The notes under the pieces are model-generated. The model searched no databases and had not been told where the DNA came from. It saw only the letters and a program-made list of their open reading frames with translations. Below are positions 10,618 to 23,493 of a stretch of 64,000 nt of DNA, piece by piece (positions within the stretch are counted from its first letter, which is position 1; each line of letters begins with the position of its first letter). The position numbers and the translations under genes are program-made. The DNA comes from Osmia lignaria lignaria (Eukaryota; Arthropoda; Insecta; Hymenoptera; Megachilidae): assembly GCF_051020975.1 (NCBI RefSeq), contig NW_027478172.1:124001-188000 (forward strand), given 5' to 3'.

Positions 10618-11904
10618 TTTCCTACTTTTTATCTTGTATGATATTTTTTGAACAGATGCGTAGTTCTCGAGATATATCAAGGTATTTAAAAGTTCCGAAG
10701 CCGCACCAAAATAATAGAGATACAGAAACACCGTGGCCCCTCTCTTTGAGATAACTCTGCACTATTGCGAGCTGGAAATGCCACTTCCAGTTTAGCTGTG
10801 CAGAAGAAGAACAACAAGAAGAAGAAATATCTCGAAATATGTCCGTTAGGCCCCTTCCCTTGAGATAAATCTGCAAATATCTCGGAAACGAAGCGAGCTA
10901 TGGCAAAATGTTAAGAGACCCTTTTTGTAGAGAATTAAGTTTTCTACTTTTTATGTTCTATGATATTTTTTGATCAGATGCGTAGTTCTCGAGATATATC
11001 AAGATATTTAAAAGTTCCGAAGCCGCACCAACATAATAGAGATACAGTAACGCCGTGGCCCCTTTCTTTGAGATAACTCTGCACTATTGCGAGCTGCAAA
11101 TGCCACTTCCAGCTTAGCTGTGCAGAAGAAGAACAACAAGAAGAAGAAATATCTCGAAATATGTCCGTCAGGCCCCTTCCCTTGAGATAAATTTGCAAAT
11201 ATCTAGGATACGAAGAGAGCTATGGCAAAATGTTAAGAGACCTTTTTTGTAGACAATTAAGTTTCCTAATTTTCATGTTCTATGATATTTTTTGATCAGA
11301 TGCGTTGTTCCCGAGATATATCAAGATATTTAAAAGTTCCGAAGCCGCACCAGCATAATAGAGATACAGAAACACCGTGGCCCCTTTCTTTGAGATAACT
11401 CTGCACTATTGCGAGCTGTAAATGCCACTTCCAGCTTAGCTGTGCAGAAGAAGAACAACAAGAAGAAGAAATATCTCGAAATATGTCCGTCAGGCCCCTT
11501 CCCTTGAGATATATCTGCAAATATCTCGGAAACGAAGCAAGCTATGGCAAAATGTTAAGAGACCTTTTTGTAGAGAATTATGTTTCCTACAATTTATGTT
11601 CTATGATATTTTTTGATCAGAAGCGTAGTTTTCGAGATATATCGAGATATTTAAAAGTTCCGAAGCCGCACCAACATAATAGAGATACAGAAACACCGTG
11701 GCCCCTTTCTTTGAGATAACTCTGCACTAGTGCGAGCCGCAAATGCCACTTCCAGCTTAGCTGTGCAGAAGAAGAACAACAAGAAGAAGAAATATCTCGA
11801 AATATGTCCGTCAGGCCCCTTCCCTTGAGATAAATCTGCAAATATCTCGGAAACGAAGCGAGCTATGGCAAAATGTTAAGAGACCTTTTTTGTAGAGAAT
11901 TAAG
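10618..11904. repeat. Four-unit cassette F-V-Q-L, first of four copies (1,287 bp)
   Basis: The cassette is defined by four adjacent units: one with TTTGAACAG, which destroys the TGATCA site; one with CAGTAACGCCG and ATCTAGGATACG; one with GCGTTGTTCCCG and GCACCAGCATAAT, ending in a five-T tract; and a B-type unit with CACTAGTGCGAGCCGC. Copies lie at 10618-11904, 14803-16089, 17700-18986 and 21885-23171, each 1,287 bp. Its first unit alone recurs at 25426. The cassette serves as a movable block in three different HORs. Confidence 0.85.
11483..11719 (+). other. Plus-strand ATG open frame crossing a 321-bp unit junction, probably spurious
   Basis: A 78-codon frame beginning MSVRPLPLRY at ATG 11483. 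It can cross the unit boundary only because this junction has a five-T instead of a six-T tract, making the unit 321 bp, and because TGAGATATATC replaces TGAGATAAATC and removes a stop. The same frame recurs at 15668-15904, 18565-18801 and 22750-22986, always in the same cassette. The four copies follow duplication of the cassette and are not independent evidence of coding. No domain is recognisable. Confidence 0.6.
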
Positions 11905-14900
11905 TTTCCTACTTTTTATGTTCTATGATATTTTTTGATCAGATGCGTAGTTCTCGAGATATATAAAGATATTTAAAAGTTCCGAAGCCGCACCAACATA
12001 ATAGAGATACAGAAACACCGTGGCCCCTTTCTTTGAGATAACTCTGCACTATTGCGAGCTGCAAATGCCACTTCCAGCTTAGCTGTGCAGAAGAAGAACA
12101 ACAAGAAGAAGAAATATCTCGAAATATGTCCGTCAGGCCCCTTCCCTTGAGATAAATCTGCAAATATCTCGGAAACGAAGCAAGCTATGGCAAAATGTTA
12201 AGAGACCTTATTTGTAGAGAATTAAGTTTCCTCCTTTTTATGTTCCATGATATTTTTTGATCAGATGCGTAGTTCTCGAGATATATCAAGATATTTAAAA
12301 GTTCCGAAGCCGCACCAACATAATAGAGATACAGAAACACCGTGGCCCCTTTCTTTGAGATAACTCTGCACTATTGCGAGCTGCAAATGCCACTTCCAGC
12401 TTAGCTGTGCAGAAGAAGAACAACAAGAAGAAGAAATATCTCGAAATATGTCCGTCAGGCCCCTTCCCTTGAGATAAATCTGCAAATATCTCGGAAACGA
12501 AGCGAGCTATGGCAAAATGTTAAGAGACCTTTTTTGTAGAGAATTATGTTTCCTACAATTTACGTTCTCTGATATTTTTTGATCAGAAGCGTAGTTTTCG
12601 AGATATATCGAGATATTTAAAAGTTCCGAAGCCGCACCAACATAATAGAGATACAGAAACACCGTGGCCCCTTTCTTTGAGATAACTCCGCACTATTGCG
12701 ACCTGCAAATGCCACTTCCAGCTTAGCTGTGCAGAAGAAGAACAACAAGAAGAAGAAATATTTCGAAATATTTCCGTCAGGCCCCTTCCCTTGAGATAAA
12801 TCTGCAAATATCTCGGAAACGAAGCGAGCTACGGCAAAATGTTAAGAGACCTTTTTTGTAGAGAATTAAGTTTCCTACTTTTCATCTTCTATGATATTTT
12901 TTGATCAGATGCGTAGTTCTCGAGATATATCAAGATATTTAAAAGTTCCGAAGCTGCACCAACATAATGGGGGTACAGAAACACCGTGGCCTCTTCCTTT
13001 GAGATAACTCTGCACTATTGCGAGCTGCAAATGCCACTTCCAGCTTAGCTGTGCAGAAGAAGAACAACAAGAAGAAGAAATATCTCGAAATATGTCCGTC
13101 AGGCCCCTTCCCTTGAGATAAATCTGCAAATATCTCGGAAACGAAGCGAGCTATGGCAAAATGGTAAGAGACCTTTTTTGTAGAGAATTAAGTTTCCTAC
13201 TTTTTATGTTCTATGATATTTTTTGATCAGATGCGTAGTTCTCGAGATATATAAAGATATTTAAAAGTTCCGAAGCCGCACCAACATAATAGAGATACAG
13301 AAACACCGTGGCCCCTTTCTTTGAGATAACTCTGCACTATTGCGAGCTGCAAATGCCACTTCCAGCTTAGCTGTGCAGAAGAAGAACAACAAGAAGAAGA
13401 AATATCTCGAAATATGTCCGTCAGGCCCCTTCCCTTGAGATAAATCTGCAAATATCTCGGAAACGAAGCAAGCTATGGCAAAATGTTAAGAGACCTTATT
13501 TGTAGAGAATTAAGTTTCCTCCTTTTTATGTTCCATGATATTTTTTGATCAGATGCGTAGTTCTCGAGATATATCACGATATTTAAAAGTTCCGAAGCCG
13601 CACCAACATAATAGAGGTACAGAAACACCGTGGCCCCTTTCTTTGCGATAACTCTGCACTATTGCGAGCTGCAAATGCCACTTCCAGCTTAGCTGTGCAG
13701 AAGAAGAACAACAAGAACAAGAAATATCTCGAAATATGTCCGTCAGGCCCCTTCCCTTGAGATAAATCTGCAAATATCTCGGAAACGAAGAGAGCTATGG
13801 CAAAATCTTAAGAGACCTTTATTGTAGAGAATTAAGTTTCCTACTTTTAATGTTCTATGATATTTTTTGATCAGTTGCGTAGTTCTCGAGATATATCAAG
13901 ATATTTAAAAGTTCCGAAGCCGCACCAACATAATAGAGATACAGAAACACCGTGGCCCCTTTCTTTGAGATAACTCTGCACTATTGCGAGCTGTAAATGC
14001 CACTTCCAGCTTAGCTGTGCAGAAGTAGAACAACAAGAAGAGGAAATATCTCGAAATATGTCCGTCAGGCCCCTTCCCTTGAGATATATCTGCAAATATC
14101 TCGGAAACGAAGTGAGCTATGGCAAAATGTTAACAGACCTTTTTTGTAGAGAATTATATTTCCTACAATTTATGTTCTATGATATTTTTTGATCAGAAGC
14201 GTAGTTTTCGAGATATATCGAGATATTTAAAAGTTCCGAAGCCGCACCAACATAATAGAGATACAGAAACACCGTGGCCCCTCTCTTTGAGATAACTCTG
14301 CACTAGTGCGAGCCGCAAATGCCACTTCCAGCTTAGCTGTGCAGAAGAAGCACAACAAGAAGAAGAAATATCTCGAAATATGTCCGTTAGGCCCCTTCCC
14401 TTGAGATAAATCTGCAAATATCTCGGAAACGAAGCGAGCTATGGCAAAATGTGAAGAGACCTTTTTTGTAGAGAATTATGTTTCCTACAATTTACGTTCT
14501 CTGATATTTTTTGATCAGAAGCGTAGTTTTCGAGATATATCGAGATATTTAAAAGTTCCGAAGCCGCACCAACATAATAGAGATACAGAAACACCGTGGC
14601 CCCTTTCTTTGAGATAACTCTGCACTAGTGCGAGCCGCAAATGCCACTTCCAGCTTAGCTGTGCAGAAGAAGAACAACAAGAAGAAGAAATATCTCGAAA
14701 TATGTCCGTCAGGCCCCTTCCCTTGAGATAAGTCCGCAAATATCTCGGAAACGAAGCGAGCTATGGCAAAATGTTAATAGACCTTTTTTGTAGAGAATTA
14801 AGTTTCCTACTTTTTATCTTGTATGATATTTTTTGAACAGATGCGTAGTTCTCGAGATATATCAAGGTATTTAAAAGTTCCGAAGCCGCACCAAAATAAT

Positions 14901-16089
14901 AGAGATACAGAAACACCGTGGCCCCTCTCTTTGAGATAACTCTGCACTATTGCGAGCTGGAAATGCCACTTCCAGTTTAGCTGTGCAGAAGAAGAACAAC
15001 AAGAAGAAGAAATATCTCGAAATATGTCCGTTAGGCCCCTTCCCTTGAGATAAATCTGCAAATATCTCGGAAACGAAGCGAGCTATGGCAAAATGTTAAG
15101 AGACCCTTTTTGTAGAGAATTAAGTTTTCTACTTTTTATGTTCTATGATATTTTTTGATCAGATGCGTAGTTCTCGAGATATATCAAGATATTTAAAAGT
15201 TCCGAAGCCGCACCAACATAATAGAGATACAGTAACGCCGTGGCCCCTTTCTTTGAGATAACTCTGCACTATTGCGAGCTGCAAATGCCACTTCCAGCTT
15301 AGCTGTGCAGAAGAAGAACAACAAGAAGAAGAAATATCTCGAAATATGTCCGTCAGGCCCCTTCCCTTGAGATAAATTTGCAAATATCTAGGATACGAAG
15401 AGAGCTATGGCAAAATGTTAAGAGACCTTTTTTGTAGACAATTAAGTTTCCTAATTTTCATGTTCTATGATATTTTTTGATCAGATGCGTTGTTCCCGAG
15501 ATATATCAAGATATTTAAAAGTTCCGAAGCCGCACCAGCATAATAGAGATACAGAAACACCGTGGCCCCTTTCTTTGAGATAACTCTGCACTATTGCGAG
15601 CTGTAAATGCCACTTCCAGCTTAGCTGTGCAGAAGAAGAACAACAAGAAGAAGAAATATCTCGAAATATGTCCGTCAGGCCCCTTCCCTTGAGATATATC
15701 TGCAAATATCTCGGAAACGAAGCAAGCTATGGCAAAATGTTAAGAGACCTTTTTGTAGAGAATTATGTTTCCTACAATTTATGTTCTATGATATTTTTTG
15801 ATCAGAAGCGTAGTTTTCGAGATATATCGAGATATTTAAAAGTTCCGAAGCCGCACCAACATAATAGAGATACAGAAACACCGTGGCCCCTTTCTTTGAG
15901 ATAACTCTGCACTAGTGCGAGCCGCAAATGCCACTTCCAGCTTAGCTGTGCAGAAGAAGAACAACTAGAAGAAGAAATATCTCGAAATATGTCCGTCAGG
16001 CCCCTTCCCTTGAGATAAATCTGCAAATATCTCGGAAACGAAGCGAGCTATGGCAAAATGATAAGAGCCCTTTTTTGTAGAGAATTAAG
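11905..16089. repeat. 13-unit HOR, copy 2 (4,185 bp)
   Basis: It repeats the marker order of 7720-11904 exactly, including private changes such as AATGGTAAG (8977 and 13162) and the missing T. In side-by-side reading I found no difference until the last unit, where ACAACTAGAAG (about 15965) and ATGATAAGAGCCC (about 16058) replace ACAACAAGAAG and ATGTTAAGAGACC. Amplification was therefore recent relative to divergence between neighbouring units. Confidence 0.9.
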
Positions 16090-18986
16090 TTTCCTACTTT
16101 TTACGTTCTATGATATTTTTTGATCAGATGCGTAGTTCTCGAGATATATCAAGATATTTAAAAGTTCCGAAGCCGCACCAGCATAATAGAGATACAGAAA
16201 CACCGTGGCCCCTTTCTTTGAGATAACTCTGCACTATTGCGAGCTGTAAATGCCACTTCCAGCTTAGCTGTGCAGAAGAAGAACAACAAGAAGAAGAAAT
16301 ATCTCGAAATATGTCCGTCAGGCCCCTTCCCTTGAGATATATCTGCAAATATCTCGGAAACGAAGCAAGCTATGGCAAAATGTTAAGAGACCTTTTTTGT
16401 AGAGAATTATGTTTCCTACAATTTATGTTCTATGATATTTTTTGATCAGAAGCGTAGTTTTCGAGATATATCGAGATATTTAAAAGTTCCGAAGCCGCAC
16501 CAACATAATAGAGATACAGAAACACCGTGGCCCCTTTCTTTGAGATAACTCTGCACTAGTGCGAGCCGCAAATGCCACTTCCAGCTTAGCTGTGCAGAAG
16601 AAGAACAACAAGAAGAAGAAATATCTCGAAATATGACCGTCAGGCCCCTTCCTTTGAGATAAATCTGCAAATATCTCGGAAACGAAGCGAGCTATGGCAA
16701 AATGATAAGAGCCCTTTTTTGTAGAGAATTAAGTTTCCTACTTTTTACGTTCTATGATATTTTTTGATCAGATGCGTAGTTCTCGAGATATATCAAGATA
16801 TTTAAAAGTTCCGAAGCCGCACCAACATAATAGAGATACAGAAACACCGTGGCCCCTTTCTTTGAGATAACTCTGCACTATTGCGAGCTGAAAATGCCAC
16901 TTCCAGCTTAGCTGTGCAGAGGAAGAACAACAAGAAGAAGAAATATCTCGAAATATGTCCGTCAGGCCCGTTTCTTTGAGCTGAATCTGCAAATATCTCG
17001 GAAACGAAGCGAGCCATGGCAAAATGTTAAGAGACGTTTTGTGTAGAGAATTATGTTTCCTACAATTTATGTTCTATGATATTTTTTGATCAGAAGCGTA
17101 GTTTTCGAGATATATCGAGATATTTAAAAGTTCCGAAGCCGCACCAACATAATAGAGATACAGAAACACCGTGGCCCCTTTCTTTGAGATAACTCTGCAC
17201 TAGTGCGAGCCGCAAGTGCCACTTCCAGCTTAGCTGTGCAGAAGAAGAACAACAAGAAGAAGAAATATCTCGAAATATGTCCGTCAGGCCCCTTCCCTTG
17301 AGATAAATCTGCAAATATCTCGGAAACGAAGCGAGCTATGGCAAAATGTTAAGAGACCTTTTTTGTAGAGAATTATGTTTCCTACAATTTACGTTCTCTG
17401 ATATTTTTTGATCAGAAGCGTAGTTTTCGAGATATATCGAGATATTTAAAAGTTCCGAAGCCGCACCAACATAATAGAGATACAGAAACACCGTGGCCCC
17501 TTTCTTTGAGATAACTCTGCACTAGTGCGAGCCGCAAATGCCACTTCCAGCTTAGCTGTGCAGAAGAAGAACAACAAGAAGAAGAAATATCTCGAAATAT
17601 GTCCGTCAGGCCCCTTCCCTTGAGATAAGTCCGCAAATATCTCGGAAACGAAGCGAGCTATGGCAAAATGTTAATAGACCTTTTTTGTAGAGAATTAAGT
17701 TTCCTACTTTTTATCTTGTATGATATTTTTTGAACAGATGCGTAGTTCTCGAGATATATCAAGGTATTTAAAAGTTCCGAAGCCGCACCAAAATAATAGA
17801 GATACAGAAACACCGTGGCCCCTCTCTTTGAGATAACTCTGCACTATTGCGAGCTGGAAATGCCACTTCCAGTTTAGCTGTGCAGAAGAAGAACAACAAG
17901 AAGAAGAAATATCTCGAAATATGTCCGTTAGGCCCCTTCCCTTGAGATAAATCTGCAAATATCTCGGAAACGAAGCGAGCTATGGCAAAATGTTAAGAGA
18001 CCCTTTTTGTAGAGAATTAAGTTTTCTACTTTTTATGTTCTTTGATATTTTTTGATCAGATGCGTAGTTCTCGAGATATATCAAGATATTTAAAAGTTCC
18101 GAAGCCGCACCAACATAATAGAGATACAGTAACGCCGTGGCCCCTTTCTTTGAGATAACTCTGCACTATTGCGAGCTGCAAATGCCACTTCCAGCTTAGC
18201 TGTGCAGAAGAAGAACAACAAGAAGAAGAAATATCTCGAAATATGTCCGTCAGGCCCCTTCCCTTGAGATAAATTTGCAAATATCTAGGATACGAAGAGA
18301 GCTATGGCAAAATGTTAAGAGACCTTTTTTGTAGACAATTAAGTTTCCTAATTTTCATATTCTATGATATTTTTTGATCAGATGCGTTGTTCCCGAGATA
18401 TATCAAGATATTTAAAAGTTCCGAAGCCGCACCAGCATAATAGAGATACAGAAACACCGTGGCCCCTTTCTTTGAGATAACTCTGCACTATTGCGAGCTG
18501 TAAATGCCACTTCCAGCTTAGCTGTGCAGAAGAAGAACAACAAGAAGAAGAAATATCTCGAAATATGTCCGTCAGGCCCCTTCCCTTGAGATATATCTGC
18601 AAATATCTCGGAAACGAAGCAAGCTATGGCAAAATGTTAAGAGACCTTTTTGTAGAGAATTATGTTTCCTACAATTTATGTTCTATGATATTTTTTGATC
18701 AGAAGCGTAGTTTTCGAGATATATCGAGATATTTAAAAGTTCCGAAGCCGCACCAACATAATAGAGATACAGAAACACCGTGGCCCCTTTCTTTGAGATA
18801 ACTCTGCACTAGTGCGAGCCGCAAATGCCACTTCCAGCTTAGCTGTGCAGAAGAAGAACAACTAGAAGAAGAAATATCTCGAAATATGACCGTCAGGCCC
18901 CTTCCCTTGAGATAAATCTGCAAATATCTCGGAAACGAAGCGAGCTATGGCAAAATGATAAGAGCCCTTTTTTGTAGAGAATTAAG
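16090..18986. repeat. Nine-unit HOR (2,897 bp)
   Basis: Unit order: one with CCAGCATAAT and TGAGATATATC; a B-type unit with ATATGACCGTC; a unit with GAGCTGAATCTGC and GAGCCATGGC; a B-type unit with GCAAGTGCC; a unit with GATAAGTCCGC; then the F-V-Q-L cassette. The order begins again at 18987 and holds for four units before switching. The length is 9 x 322 minus 1, because of the same missing T as in the 13-unit HOR. Confidence 0.85.
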
Positions 18987-19952
18987 TTTCCTCCTTTTTA
19001 CGTTCTATGATATTTTTTGATCAGATGCGTAGTTCTCGAGATATATCAAGATATTTAAAAGTTCCGAAGCCGCACCAGCATAATAGAGATACAGAAACAC
19101 CGTGGCCCCTTTCTTTGAGATAACTCTGCACTATTGCGAGCTGTAAATGCCACTTCCAGCTTAGCTGTGCAGAAGAAGAACAACAAGAAGAAGAAATATC
19201 TCGAAATATGTCCGTCAGGCCCCTTCCCTTGAGATATATCTGCAAATATCTCGGAAACGAAGCAAGCTATGGCAAAATGTTAAGAGACCTTTTTTGTAGA
19301 GAATTATGTTTCCTACAATTTATGTTCTATGATATTTTTTGATCAGAAGCGTAGTTTTCGAGATATATCGAGATATTTAAAAGTTCCGAAGCCGCACCAA
19401 CATAATAGAGATACAGAAACACCGTGGCCCCTTTCTTTGAGATAACTCTGCACTAGTGCGAGCCGCAAATGCCACTTCCAGCTTAGCTGTGCAGAAGAAG
19501 AACAACAAGAAGAAGAAATATCTCGAAATATGACCGTCAGGCCCCTTCCTTTGAGATAAATCTGCAAATATCTCGGAAACGAAGCGAGCTATGGCAAAAT
19601 GATAAGAGCCCTTTTTTGTAGAGAATTAAGTTTCCTACTTTTTACGTTCTATGATATTTTTTGATCAGATGCGTAGTTCTCGAGATATATCAAGATATTT
19701 AAAAGTTCCGAAGCCGCACCAACATAATAGAGATACAGAAACACCGTGGCCCCTTTCTTTGAGATAACTCTGCACTATTGCGAGCTGAAAATGCCACTTC
19801 CAGCTTAGCTGTGCAGAGGAAGAACAACAAGAAGAAGAAATATCTCGAAATATGTCCGTCAGGCCCGTTTCTTTGAGCTGAATCTGCAAATATCTCGGAA
19901 ACGAAGCGAGCCATGGCAAAATGTTAAGAGACGTTTTGTGTAGAGAATTATG
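18987..19952. repeat. Partial second copy of the nine-unit HOR (three units)
   Basis: Three units matching 16090-17055 by CCAGCATAAT, ATATGACCGTC, and GAGCTGAATCTGC with GAGCCATGGC. The next unit (from 19953, GCAAGTGCC) also matches but is counted as the start of the 11-unit HOR. One substitution, TTTCCTCC instead of TTTCCTAC near 18990, separates the copies. Confidence 0.8.
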
Positions 19953-22900
19953 TTTCCTACAATTTATGTTCTATGATATTTTTTGATCAGAAGCGTAGTT
20001 TTCGAGATATATCGAGATATTTAAAAGTTCCGAAGCCGCACCAACATAATAGAGATACAGAAACACCGTGGCCCCTTTCTTTGAGATAACTCTGCACTAG
20101 TGCGAGCCGCAAGTGCCACTTCCAGCTTAGCTGTGCAGAAGAAGAACAACAAGAAGAAGAAATATCTCGAAATATGTCCGTCAGGCCCCTTCCCTTGAGA
20201 TAAATCTGCAAATATCTCGGAAACGAAGCGAGCTATGGCAAAATGTTAAGAGACCTTTTTTGTAGAGAATTATGTTTCCTACAATTTACGTTCTCTGATA
20301 TTTTTTGATCAGAAGCGTAGTTTTCGAGATATATCGAGATATTTAAAAGTTCCGAAGCCGCACCAACATAATAGAGATACAGAAACACCGTGGCCCCTTT
20401 CCTTGAGATAACTCCGCACTATTGCGACCTGCAAATGCCACTTCCAGCTTAGCTGTGCAGAAGAAGAACAACAAGAAGAAGAAATATTTCGAAATATTTC
20501 CGTCAGGCCCCTTCCCTTGAGATAAATCTGCAAATATCTCGGAAACGAAGCGAGCTACGGCAAAATGTTAAGAGACCTTTTTTGTAGAGAATTAAGTTTC
20601 CTACTTTTCATCTTCTATGATATTTTTTGATCAGATGCGTAGTTCTCGAGATATATCAAGATATTTAAAAGTTCCGAAGCTGCACCAACATAATGGGGGT
20701 ACAGAAACACCGTGGCCTCTTCCTTTGAGATAACTCTGCACTATTGCGAGCTGCAAATGCCACTTCCAGCTTAGCTGTGCAGAAGAAGAACAACAAGAAG
20801 AAGAAATATCTCGAAATATGTCCGTCAGGCCCCTTCCCTTGAGATAAATCTGCAAATATCTCGGAAACGAAGCGAGCTATGGCAAAATGTTAAGAGACCT
20901 TATTTGTAGAGAATTAAGTTTCCTCCTTTTTATGTTCCATGATATTTTTTGATCAGATGCGTAGTTCTCGAGATATATCAAGATATTTAAAAGTTCCGAA
21001 GCCGCACCAACATAATAGAGATACAGAAACACCGTGGCCCCTTTCTTTGAGATAACTCTGCACTATTGCGAGCTGCAAATGCCACTTCCAGCTTAGCTGT
21101 GCAGAAGAAGAACAACAAGAAGAAGAAATATCTCGAAATATGTCCGTCAGGCCCCTTCCCTTGAGATAAATCTGCAAATATCTCGGAAACGAAGCGAGCT
21201 ATGGCAAAATGTTAAGAGACCTTTTTTGTAGAGAATTATGTTTCCTACAATTTACGTTCTCCGATATTTTTTGATCAGAAGCGTAGTTTTCGAGATATAT
21301 CGAGATATTTAAAAGTTCCGAAGCCGCACCAACATAATAGAGATACAGAAACACCGTGGCCCCTTTCTTTGAGATAACTCCGCACTATTGCGACCTGCAA
21401 ATGCCACTTCCAGCTTAGCTGTGCAGAAGAAGAACAACAAGAAGAAGAAATATTTCGAAATATTTCCGTCAGGCCCCTTCCCTTGAGATAAATCTGCAAA
21501 TATCTCGGAAACGAAGCGAGCTACGGCAAAATGTTAAGAGACCTTTTTTGTAGAGATTTAAGTTTCCTACTTTTCATCTTCTATGATATTTTTTGATCAG
21601 ATGCGTAGTTCTCGAGATATATCAAGATATTTAAAAGTTCCGAAGCTGCACCAACATAATGGGGGTACAGAAACACCGTGGCCTCTTTCTTTGAGATAAC
21701 TCTGCACTAGTGCGAGCCGCAAATGCCACTTCCAGCTTAGCTGTGCAGAAGAAGAACAACAAGAAGAAGAAATATCTCGAAATATGTCCGTCAGGCCCCT
21801 TCCCTTGAGATAAATCCGCAAATATCTCGGAAACGAAGCGAGCTATGGCAAAATGTTAATAGACCTTTTTTGTAGAGAATTAAGTTTCCTACTTTTTATC
21901 TTGTATGATATTTTTTGAACAGATGCGTAGTTCTCGAGATATATCAAGGTATTTAAAAGTTCCGAAGCCGCACCAAAATAATAGAGATACAGAAACACCG
22001 TGGCCCCTCTCTTTGAGATAACTCTGCACTATTGCGAGCTGGAAATGCCACTTCCAGTTTAGCTGTGCAGAAGAAGAACAACAAGAAGAAGAAATATCTC
22101 GAAATATGTCCGTTAGGCCCCTTCCCTTGAGATAAATCTGCAAATATCTCGGAAACGAAGCGAGCTATGGCAAAATGTTAAGAGACCCTTTTTGTAGAGA
22201 ATTAAGTTTTCTACTTTTTATGTTCTATGATATTTTTTGATCAGATGCGTAGTTCTCGAGATATATCAAGATATTTAAAAGTTCCGAAGCCGCACCAACA
22301 TAATAGAGATACAGTAACGCCGTGGCCCCTTTCTTTGAGATAACTCTGCACTATTGCGAGCTGCAAATGCCACTTCCAGCTTAGCTGTGCAGAAGAAGAA
22401 CAACAAGAAGAAGAAATATCTCGAAATATGTCCGTCAGGCCCCTTCCCTTGAGATAAATTTGCAAATATCTAGGATACGAAGAGAGCTATGGCAAAATGT
22501 TAAGAGACCTTTTTTGTAGACAATTAAGTTTCCTAATTTTTATGTTCTATGATATTTTTTGATCAGATGCGTTGTTCCCGAGATATATCAAGATATTTAA
22601 AAGTTCCGAAGCCGCACCAGCATAATAGAGATACAGAAACACCGTGGCCCCTTTCTTTGAGATAACTCTGCACTATTGCGAGCTGTAAATGCCACTTCCA
22701 GCTTAGCTGTGCAGAAGAAGAACAACAAGAAGAAGAAATATCTCGAAATATGTCCGTCAGGCCCCTTCCCTTGAGATATATCTGCAAATATCTCGGAAAC
22801 GAAGCAAGCTATGGCAAAATGTTAAGAGACCTTTTTGTAGAGAATTATGTTTCCTACAATTTATGTTCTATGATATTTTTTGATCAGAAGCGTAGTTTTC

Positions 22901-23493
22901 GAGATATATCGAGATATTTAAAAGTTCCGAAGCCGCACCAACATAATAGAGATACAGAAACACCGTGGCCCCTTTCTTTGAGATAACTCTGCACTAGTGC
23001 GAGCCGCAAATGCCACTTCCAGCTTAGCTGTGCAGAAGAAGAACAACTAGAAGAAGAAATATCTCGAAATATGACCGTCAGGCCCCTTCCCTTGAGATAA
23101 ATCTGCAAATATCTCGGAAACGAAGCGAGCTATGGCAAAATGATAAGAGCCCTTTTTTGTAGAGAATTAAGTTTCCTACTTTTTCCGTTCTATGATATTT
23201 TTTGATCAGATGCGTAGTTCTCGAGATATATCAAGATATTTAAAAGTTCCGAAGCCGCACCAACATAATAGAGATACAGAAACACCGTGGCCCCTTTCTT
23301 TGAGATAACTCTGCACTATTGCGAGCTGAAAATGCCACTTCCAGCTTAGCTGTGCAGAGGAAGAACAACAAGAAGAAGAAATATCTCGAAATATGTCCGT
23401 CAGGCCCGTTTCTTTGAGCTGAATCTGCAAATATCTCGGAAACGAAGCGAGCCATGGCAAAATGTTAAGAGACGTTTTGTGTAGAGAATTATG
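19953..23493. repeat. 11-unit HOR, complete copy (3,541 bp)
   Basis: Unit order: B-type with GCAAGTGCC; the ATTTCGAAATATTTCC unit; the AATGGGGGTACAG unit; a TTTCCTCC A-type unit; a second ATTTCGAAATATTTCC unit; a chimeric unit (21563-21884); the four-unit F-V-Q-L cassette; and the GAGCTGAATCTGC unit. It joins parts of the 13-unit and nine-unit HORs. The sequence restarts at 23494. Confidence 0.85.
21563..21884. repeat. Chimeric unit joining two known unit types
   Basis: The first part carries the markers of the unit at 20597 (GAAGCTGCACC, AATGGGGGTACAG, GTGGCCTC). From CACTAGTGCGAGCCGC onward it carries those of the unit at 17378 (GAGCCGC and the CCGCAAATATC end). The switch lies between about 21685 and 21710. 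The unit was copied again at 25104-25425. A crossover or gene-conversion tract inside a unit is the simplest explanation. Confidence 0.8.

Larger units (their letters stand above)
7720..11904. repeat. 13-unit HOR, copy 1 (4,185 bp)
   Basis: Thirteen units in fixed order, each with its own markers: GATATATAAAG; TTTCCTCC; ATTTCGAAATATTTCC; AATGGGGGTACAG; GATATATAAAG; ATCACGATATTT; GATCAGTTGCG; GAAGAAGCACAAC; GATAAGTCCGC; TTTGAACAG; CAGTAACGCCG; GCGTTGTTCCCG; and a B-type unit with CACTAGTGCGAGCCGC. The length is 13 x 322 minus 1, the missing base being a T at 11563-11570. The same series restarts at 11905. Confidence 0.9.

Noticed and set aside
11483..11719. ATG-initiated plus-strand gene in four copies
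   Set aside because: The frame exists only where a T is missing at a unit junction and one stop is mutated. The four copies are duplicates of one cassette, and the product has no recognisable domain.
16802..17017. Second minus-strand frame (71 codons, ATG) overlapping the usual one
   Set aside because: It is the same repeat read in another frame, opened by GAGCTGAATC and GAGCCATGG changes. It recurs only with its block (19699, 23240) and overlaps the other open frame completely.
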